A stretch of DNA of 10,392 nucleotides from the NCBI GenBank assembly GCA_900553005.1, contig USBU01000027.1, forward strand, positions 1 through 10,392. Direction: 5' to 3'. Shown here piece by piece: positions 1 through 7,400 of this stretch (position 1 is the first letter of the stretch; the number at the start of each line of letters is the position of its first letter). The translations under genes and the position numbers were made by a program. The DNA is from an uncultured Eubacteriales bacterium (lineage in GTDB: Bacteria; Bacillota; Clostridia; Christensenellales; Pumilibacteraceae). A model generated the notes under the pieces. The model saw only the letters and a list, made by a program, of their open reading frames with translations, was not told the origin of the DNA and made no database searches.

Positions 1-38
1 TTAAGTCGTCGTCAGCGTCAGATGTGTATAAGAGACAG
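1..38 (+). other. Nextera/Tn5 sequencing adapter (artefact)
   Basis: Positions 20-38 read AGATGTGTATAAGAGACAG, the 19-base Tn5 mosaic end used in Nextera tagmentation. Positions 6-19 match the 14-base Read 1 part of the adapter with one mismatch (T instead of G at 12). The first five bases, TTAAG, are the counterpart of extra bases found outside the adapter at the other end. This is library-derived sequence, not genome. Native DNA begins at about 39, leaving only 36 native bases after the lipoprotein stop codon, so any terminator of that gene is not in view. Confidence 0.97.
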
Positions 39-74
39 ACTATAAGCAATAAGCAATGATTTACGTATTAAAGC

Positions 75-1184
75 TTAAGCCTCGTCTACCACTACGATCT
101 CATCGAAATCCGAGCCGGTCAGATCAATCCTATCGCGGTTATAATCGCGGCAGAAGCCGAATAAATCGTAAGCGGCGCCGTCTACCACTCTGCCTTTAGT
201 CAACGTGCCTGAACATTTTACGTTGACTATAGACGCTCCGTCCGCAATGCTGTCGGCAAACAGGGACGCCCCGCACGGGAAAGCAAACGAAGTGTTAAAT
301 GTCGTTTTTACGTCCACAAACTCGATATCGCGTATTACGGCGCTGCCGCCTATCGAAACGAACAAACCGAAATACTTGCGAGAATTGGTAACGTTAAACG
401 TATATTCGACGCCGGTAATCTTATGGCCGTTACCCTCGATCGTGCCCGTGAAATTATTGACAAGTTTCCATGATGTTTCGGAAAAATCAAGATCATTATC
501 CACGTACACCTTGGCGCCGGCCACGCCGACGGCGTCGGCAAATTCCCGAGCCGATTTTACGATAGTCCAATCGCCCTCGATGAACTTAGCGTAAATCGTG
601 GTATTCTCATCGGTAAACGTATAAGGCCAGCTGAAAGGCGTTTTAAATTCCGGATCGACAAAATAATCATAGAACGTCCAGCCTTCCTTGACAGGCTCCC
701 ATACCGCGGACGGACGCTGTCTTACGGCGCCGGGATTACCCTTGAATATTACGTCCTCGCCTCCGTCAACCTTAACTATAAGGGACGGTTTTACCCTTAA
801 ATTAGCATAAAGCGTGATATCCGAATTAACCGTATCAACGGCAAAATTCCATTCCCTGTCAAGCAGCACGCGGCCGTCCTCACCTACGACCGGATTGCCG
901 TCCGCATCCATCTGAGGCAGAAACCAGCCGTCATTGTAATGGTCTATGACCTCCTGAAGCTGAAACGCCTCGTTATAGCCGGGCTGAATGGATATTTTAC
1001 CGCCAGATTTTACTCCCAGATACTGATCGGGACAGTTAGCGTCCAAATTGCCGACGTTGTAATTGAAGGTCACGAGAAAATCGTAAGGCTTTTGTTCGTC
1101 GCCCGAATTGCACGCGGCAAGGGTAAGCCCCGCCAGAAGCGCGGCAACAAGCGCGAATATTGATTTTATGAATCTGTTTCTCAA
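75..1184 (-). CDS. Surface lipoprotein with InlB-like repeats and a GLUG-like region
   Basis: Predicted 369-residue exported lipoprotein. Residues 1-24 form a lipoprotein signal peptide (basic RNRFIK, then a hydrophobic stretch) ending in the lipobox L-A-A-C, so C25 would be lipidated and the protein anchored on the outer face of the membrane. Residues 35-130 and 134-202 each resemble InlB B-repeats (Listeria-Bacteroides repeat): an opening beta strand (FLVTFNYN), a W/F core, and closing DITLYANL or NTTIYAKF. Residues 205-345 have GLUG/beta-helix features: FTGTIEGNGHKITGV, then YFGLFVSIGGSAVIRDIEF. I chose the TTG start at 1184 because GGAAGG lies nine bases upstream and it gives a normal-length signal peptide. 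The longer GTG start at 1232 adds a 16-residue N-terminal extension and lacks a convincing ribosome site. No enzyme motif is visible; adhesion or ligand binding is inferred. The protein ends naturally at TAA. Confidence 0.88.
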   Translation of the reverse strand: MRNRFIKSIFALVAALLAGLTLAACNSGDEQKPYDFLVTFNYNVGNLDANCPDQYLGVKSGGKISIQPGYNEAFQLQEVIDHYNDGWFLPQMDADGNPVVGEDGRVLLDREWNFAVDTVNSDITLYANLRVKPSLIVKVDGGEDVIFKGNPGAVRQRPSAVWEPVKEGWTFYDYFVDPEFKTPFSWPYTFTDENTTIYAKFIEGDWTIVKSAREFADAVGVAGAKVYVDNDLDFSETSWKLVNNFTGTIEGNGHKITGVEYTFNVTNSRKYFGLFVSIGGSAVIRDIEFVDVKTTFNTSFAFPCGASLFADSIADGASIVNVKCSGTLTKGRVVDGAAYDLFGFCRDYNRDRIDLTGSDFDEIVVVDEA

Positions 1185-1193
1185 ATTAAATAT

Positions 1194-1199
1194 CCTTCC
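1194..1199 (-). promoter_or_regulatory. Ribosome binding site of the lipoprotein gene
   Basis: The minus strand reads GGAAGG here, nine bases before the TTG codon at 1184-1182. This site decides the start: no comparable site precedes the upstream in-frame GTG at 1232, and the protein beginning at the TTG has a typical lipoprotein signal peptide. Confidence 0.65.
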
Positions 1200-1283
1200 G
1201 TTTTTCCGTATGTGATTTGCGGTCCTCCGCACGGACAGCCAGCCCGCGAGCGAAAAAATTTGTAAAAGACGGAGCCCCTTATG

Positions 1284-1331
1284 CCCCGCCCGCAGCTGTC
1301 ACTTTAACCATTATAAAAGGTGCGGACGGGG
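1284..1331. repeat. 11-bp inverted repeat flanking the -10 box
   Basis: CCCCGCCCGCA (1284-1294) and TGCGGACGGGG (1321-1331) are inverted copies matching at 10 of 11 pairs, separated by 26 bases. In minus-strand RNA the odd pair is a G-U wobble, so a read-through transcript could form an unbroken 11-bp stem. One arm lies in the spacer between the -35 and -10 boxes; the other lies just downstream of the expected transcription start. This arrangement suits a repressor operator or a transcript hairpin; the sequence cannot say which. No U-tract follows, so it is a poor terminator. Confidence 0.5.
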
Positions 1332-1339
1332 TTTGTCAA
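1310..1339 (-). promoter_or_regulatory. Consensus sigma-70/SigA promoter of the lipoprotein gene
   Basis: On the minus strand a perfect -35 box TTGACA (1339-1334) and a perfect -10 box TATAAT (1315-1310) are separated by 18 bases. The expected start is the A near 1303, giving a leader of about 119 bases before the TTG start. Both boxes match the housekeeping consensus fully, so strong basal transcription is expected unless it is repressed. This makes the lipoprotein gene its own transcription unit despite lying downstream of the protease gene on the same strand. Confidence 0.85.
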
Positions 1340-1405
1340 CAAAAATAGGGTTTAATTCGCAAATTTACACAATTTAGCTAAATAAAGAAATTTTAACGTG
1401 TTTTC

Positions 1406-1458
1406 GGTCTTATTTTAGTACCTTTAAATTTTCACAATCGAAAAAAGACCTTTTTTTT
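1406..1458. terminator. Possible hairpin terminator between protease and lipoprotein genes
   Basis: GGTCTTATTTT (1406-1416) can pair with AAAAAAGACC (1441-1450) with one internal mismatch, around a loop of about 24 bases. On the plus strand the hairpin is followed directly by eight T (1451-1458), the layout of an intrinsic terminator. On the minus strand, where the protease gene ends at 1467, the A-run comes first and no good U-tract follows. Termination of the protease transcript here is therefore only a weak proposal. The stem is mostly A-T. Confidence 0.3.
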
Positions 1459-1466
1459 GCGTTTTT

Positions 1467-4400
1467 TTACTGCTTTTTTCTGCGACGTATAACGATGAAA
1501 GCTATTGCTCCTCCGATTAACGCCGCGCCGCCCACGCTGCCGAGCACAATGCCGGTAATCTGGCCGGATGTAAGCCCGTTGTCAGCGGGCGGATTGGGAT
1601 CGACCGGGCCGGGTTCGTCGCCGCCGCCCTGTTCCTTAGCGCGCACGTCCACGTAAACGGTGCACTCGAGTCCGCCGTAGCTTACTTTTACCTCGGTATC
1701 GTTAAGCGACAGTACGGTTTTGTCCAGCGTATAACCGGTGACCTCCACCTCGGACAGATCGTCGTAAACCGCGCGTATTATCATGCCCGCAGGATCAAAC
1801 GTTTCTCCCTCGGTATAAACCGTCTTATCGGGTTTAGTAATCATGTTGAGCGCATTCATAACGGCAGGAATGCCAAGCTGCTCCTTCACGTCGCGCACGG
1901 CCTTTTCCGCTTCGAACAATTTATCCGATTCGGTAACAAGCGCCTGCTGGTTGGGATCGGTAATAAGGTTGTATAACCTTCTTACGGGCTGAATCTCGTT
2001 TTCGCTGACCTGTCTTATGGCCGTCTTCTTTTCATCGGCGGTCATGGAGGAGGAAAGAATGGCGCTGATTTCCGACGCGGCGGGAAGTCCGCCGATAGCG
2101 TCTATAGCCGTTCTTGTCGTGCGGTCGGCAGCGTAGGCGGAAAGATTTTCCGTACTGAAAAATCCCTTCCAGATTATGCTGTCATAGCCTACGCCGTTTT
2201 CAGGCCTGGTAATCGTAAGGCCGAAATCGGGCGCCTCGTAGGCCACTATTACGTAAGCAAGGTAATCCTTTTCCACCACGCGCGCCACGTAATCCTTAAA
2301 GTTGGCGTAGAACACGCTGGGCGAGTGCGCGGGAGCGCTGTCGCTTTTGGTGGGAGAAAATACGTACTGAAGAACCGCGTCGTCAACGTATGCGGGATCT
2401 ACGTAAGCGGTTTCAAGCGAGGGAGCCTCAACGCTTTCAAACGTATAACCCGTAACCGAGCTGTCAAAGAAAGCATACGCTCCGATAGTATTAACCGTAT
2501 AGGGGAATTCTATATCCTTTAATTTGGAAACGCCCTCGAAAGCGCTGTCGCCGATGCGAACGGTGCCGCCGCGCACCGAATAGCTTGCGTCGGTCTTGCC
2601 CGCGGGATACTGCTCCAGTCTGAGTCCGTCGGCCGCCTTGGAGTAAAGCACTCCGTCATAGGAAACGAACACGGGGTTTCCGGCCGCAACGTTGATGGTG
2701 GTAAGAGTGGGGATGTTGGCAAAGACGCCGATGCCGTAGCGCGCGGTCTTTTTGCCGGTCACGGTTTCGGGCTTTCCGTTATCTCCGATGCGAACCCAGC
2801 TGTCGTCAAAGGTCAGCTCGTCAAGCGTAGCCGGAATAGTTACGGTAGTAAGACGTGTGCCCTCGAAAGCGTATGCTCCGATTTTTTCCGCGGAGTCGAG
2901 CTTAAGCGAAGTCAATCCGCTGCCCGCAAACGCGCTTGCGCCGATTGAGACGGCGGAAGATAAATCCGCCTCCTTAAGCGCCGCAGCGCCTGCAAACGCC
3001 GCCGCGCCCACGGTCTCAACGTTTGAAAGATCCAATCCGTCAAGCTTTTCGCAGCCGAAGAAAGCAAAATCGCCGATATGCTTCGCTCCGGAAATATTGA
3101 GCGTCGTCAGGGCGGAAGCGTTGAAGAACGCGTAAGCGCCCACGCTTTCAAGCGTATCGGGCAGGCTGACGGAGGTAAGCGCGGCACGTTTAGCATCAGA
3201 CCAGAACGCATAATCTCCGATCGTCGTGGTGCCGTCGCCGAAAATTACGGACGAAAGCTTTGCGCAGTCGAAGAATACTCTTTCTCCCATTTCGGTTACG
3301 CCGCCCAGCGAAACGGACGTCAGCGATTTATTGTTAGCAAAAGCGTAATCGCCCACTACCGCCGCCTGCGGGAACGCCGCGTTTACAAGCGCCGCGTTAC
3401 GGAAAGCGCCGCTGCCGATTTTGACTAATTCGGGCGCGGTAATCGACGTAACTCCGCTGACCGAGAACACATTGGCGCCGATTTCGGTCGCCTTAGGAAG
3501 ATTGACCGACAAAAGCGAAGTACAGCCGTAGAACGTATAATCGCTTATAATCGTGAGATTGTCGGCGGTAACGGAAGCCAGCTCCGTGCAGGAATAGAAG
3601 GCCCCCTCGCCTACCGAGGTACCGGACGGAATAACGACGGAAGTCAATCCGCTACCCGCAAACGCGTAAGCGCCCACGGAAACAATTCCGCTTAAATCAA
3701 TCGATTCAAGATTTTTTATGCCGGCAAAGGCGCCGTCTCCGATGGCGGTTACGCCGGCGGGAACAGTTACGCTGCCGGTAAAGCCGTAAGGCACAAGCTC
3801 CAGAACGGTTTTCGTTTTATTGTAAAGAATACCGTTGTCGGCCGTATAAAGCGTATGCTCCGCCGGTACGGTAAAGGCCGTCAGCTTATCGCAGCCGTCA
3901 AAGGGCGAAAGCTTGCTCTTATCAAAAACGGTATCCGCGCTTAAATTTACGGTTTCAAGATTTTTGCACGCCCCGAAAGCATACTCGCCTATGGGATAAT
4001 TTCCTCCGGGCAGAGTGATCTCCGACACGGCGGCGCCGTAGAAAGCGTATCCGCCGATATAATAAACCTCGTCGGCCGAGAAGGTGACGCTGGCCAGATT
4101 GGTACAGCCGTAGAAAGCGCCGTCGTTAACGCGAGAGCTCTTTATCTCGAATTCCGCTAAAGAGGTGCAGCCCTTGAACATATAAGGCCCGATGTAGGTA
4201 TTTTTGTCGGTTGTGACGTCGGAAAGCGAAGTGCAGTTATTGAACACGTATTCGCCGCCCACTCTCAAGCCGCTGAGATCAATGGACTCAAGTCCCACGC
4301 AGCCGGTAAACGCATAGTCGTATGCGGTGGTAATGCGCTGCTGATTTTCGATATTCTTAAGCGAACGACAGTTTTCAAACGCGTATTTTCCAACCGTCAG

Positions 4401-7400
4401 AGCGCCCGTAGACTGAGCATTGTTTACTTTATCGGTAAACTTTTCCAGCACAAGAGTTTCCAGACTTACGCAGCCGGAGAAAGCTCTTTCCCCTATGACG
4501 GTGCATTCGGACGGAATGACAACCCTCTTGAGGTTGGTGCAGCCCATAAACGCTTCCTCGGGAATTTCGGTCAGAGTTTTAGGCAGCACGACGCTGGTTA
4601 TCGTCGTATTGTTTTTGAAGGCCTCGTCGTCGAGATACATTACGTTCAGGTCGTCGGGAATTACAACCTCGGGCCCGCCGTAATAATCGTAAAGATAATA
4701 ATTAGTGATGTTGAAATCGCTGCCTACGGTGATTTTAATCGATTTCGTAACGCGCTCGTATCCGACCGCCGTAACGGTAACGTAAGCCGTGCCCTTTTTA
4801 TGCGTGGTAATTTTTCCTCCCGATACGGAAACGACCGCGGGGTTGGTTGTGGCATACGTAAATCTTACGCCGGTACAGTACCAAGGCTCAACCGAAGTTA
4901 TTGCGCCCAGGTCAATGGTCATATTGGGATTAAGCTCCAAAAGGCCGCTGTCCAGCGTGGAAAGATAACCGCTGCCGTTTAGCACCGGCTCTATCTTAAC
5001 GGATTCCGGCATCGGCTTGGACTTGGCGTCGCCCTCGACGGTAACTATGATTTTGCCGAGGATATTTTCGGCGTCAGCCTCGCCCGCGTAAAGCGTAGCC
5101 GTAGCCGTGCCCTTGGACGAAGCGAAAATCTCGTTTTCCTGCGCCTTGATATGGCTCTTGTCGATCTTCCAGGTAAGCTTGGTAGCCGCCGTCGTATCGG
5201 GCAGAGCCGTCATGGCCACCTTGTACGCCTCGTTGGGAGCAAGGGATAACTCGTAAACGTTGTACGTAACGCTCTCGCCGTAAACGGTTTCCGTAACGGT
5301 TTCCTTAAACTCAAGTTTATCGTCCGTTGCAAATTCCAGACTGTCGGGATAGGTCACCGCGCCTGCGGAATGCACCTGATACAGAGTCTGATTCATCGCG
5401 TAATCTTCCACGCCGATAAAGAGGTTTCCGGTAGTTACGTATTCGTCGTAAAAATCCGTCACCTCGAAGGAAACGGTCGTAAGCGAACCCTTCTGTGAGT
5501 AAATCGGCACGGGGAATTCGGTCAGAAGCGTGAGGTAATTGCCGTTTTTGGTGGATTTAACGTAGCATGGAAGCAGGGCCTGGGCGTACTGATTGTCATA
5601 AACGTCCACGTCCATATAAATACGGTACTTGGTTTCCTTGTTTTCGGTATAGGGCTCGAAGCGTATGCGGTAATCCCTTATTACGGGCGCCTCGTAGTCG
5701 ATCGTAAAGTCAAAGGAGAAAGAGCTTCTTTCCGGATGCTCTCCGCCCTCATAGTCGAGAGAACCGTCCATGGTCACGGTATAGGTGCTGTTATTGTTGA
5801 AGCCCCAGTAAAGCGGATCGATTTCAAGCATAACGGGCGAACCTACGTTAGCGCCGCCGGCGGCGTAGGATTTACGAACGTTATACTCCTTCTTGCTGTA
5901 AACAAGCTCTCCCGTAGACGCGTCGGTTATATTAACGTCCATCGTTTTCGCTCCGCGCAGCAGGCCGGCGTAAACCATATACATTTCGTAAATGGTACGG
6001 CGGGAGGTCTCGTCGTAAATAGAAACGGCCGCCTTATCGTCGCTGGCATAAATCTCGGTATCGAAATCGGACATATTGTAAAGATAAGAACCGAGCGGTA
6101 TTATATACTGATCGTCGTAATAAAGTCCCAAAGGTCTGGTCTCTGATGCGGAGGCCTTTATTTTATCCTCCTCGTCCTCGGTATTCTGATCGTCCTCGGC
6201 AATCTCGTACATGCTGTAATCGAACAGCGGAGCGTCGGTCCAATCGCCGTAAAAGGCCAGGAAAGGTATTCCGAGATTCTCGGAGGCGTTAACCTTGTCA
6301 AGACGTATAAAGCCCTCGACGTACATTCCGTTGGCAAAGCTGTTTTCTATATACTCTCTGCCGGCCGCACCGAGCTTAACGGTTACTTCTATTTCGACAC
6401 TGCCGTTGCCGGGAACCTTTATTTCCTCGTCCTTTCCGACGACGACTCCGTCAGCCTTGACGACCGCTTCGCTGTCGGAAAGCATATGAGCCTTTTCCGC
6501 AACCGTCTTGAGGTCGGAAGCAAGCGTCTCGGTCATCACGTAGGCCTTAGGCTTATAGCTGGTTTCCGCATCAGATACGTTATGTACCGTAAACTTCATC
6601 GAGTATTCGCCCTTTTTGGCCTTGTCGTCGCCAAGCTCCAGCTTGGTTTTATCAAGATCGTTGCCGTCGGCGTCCTTAACCGTTATGTAACCGTCGGTTT
6701 CAATTGCCTCCTTGATGCCGGCCAGTCCCGCGCCCTGCTTTCTGGGCGAATAGGGATTGCCTTCCTCATTGAGAGCCATAGTCGCAGTGCTCATCAGCAG
6801 CTGATTTACCCTTGCCCTCAAAGCCTTGCCGCTGAGTCCGTAAGTCTCTTCCACGTGCTGCCTCAAAAGCGCTACGGCTCCTGCCATATTGGGCGCGGCC
6901 ATACTGGTGCCGCTGTATTCGTCGTAGCCTCCGGGCACGGCGCTGGTGATCTCTCCGCCGTGCGCGGTTATTTCCGGTTTAAGCTTTAAGTCGGGCGTAG
7001 GTCCCCAGCTTGAGAAGTCGGACATAAACGGGCCCGCCTCATAATCCGCGGAAAAAGTTACCGTTCCGACTCCTCTAGTGGCGCCTGCGCTTGCCGCTGC
7101 CTCCATCTGCTTTCCCGCATCCATGCCTATCGAGCACGTAGGCACGGGATTTTCCACCTCGCCCAGCGACATTCTTATCGTTCCGGAAAGATTATTATAA
7201 ATGATCACGCCGATAGCGCCGTTAGCCATGGCATTTTCCACCTTTTCCTGGAAGGTGATGTCTCCGCGCTTTACCAAAGCAAGCGTTTTTCCGTCGGACA
7301 ACGCCCTTCTCACGGTGCTGGTATAGTTGCTGGGACGGCCGACGCCGCCCACCAATACGTAATTCAAAGTCAGGCTTCCGTCGGCGTCGGCGCTTACTCC

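Noticed and set aside
42..55. Tandem ATAAGCA repeat
   Set aside because: Only two 7-base copies next to the adapter junction; too short to mean anything.
2457..4643. CRISPR array or DNA tandem repeat
   Set aside because: The repetition is at protein level (LRR units) with variable DNA and no identical repeat-spacer pattern.
5736..6989. Plus-strand open frames of 64-167 codons (also at 7533-8810, 2325-3428 and 4420-4982)
   Set aside because: They lie opposite the protease gene, have no protein-like motifs or ribosome sites, and follow from its codon usage; they are shadows.
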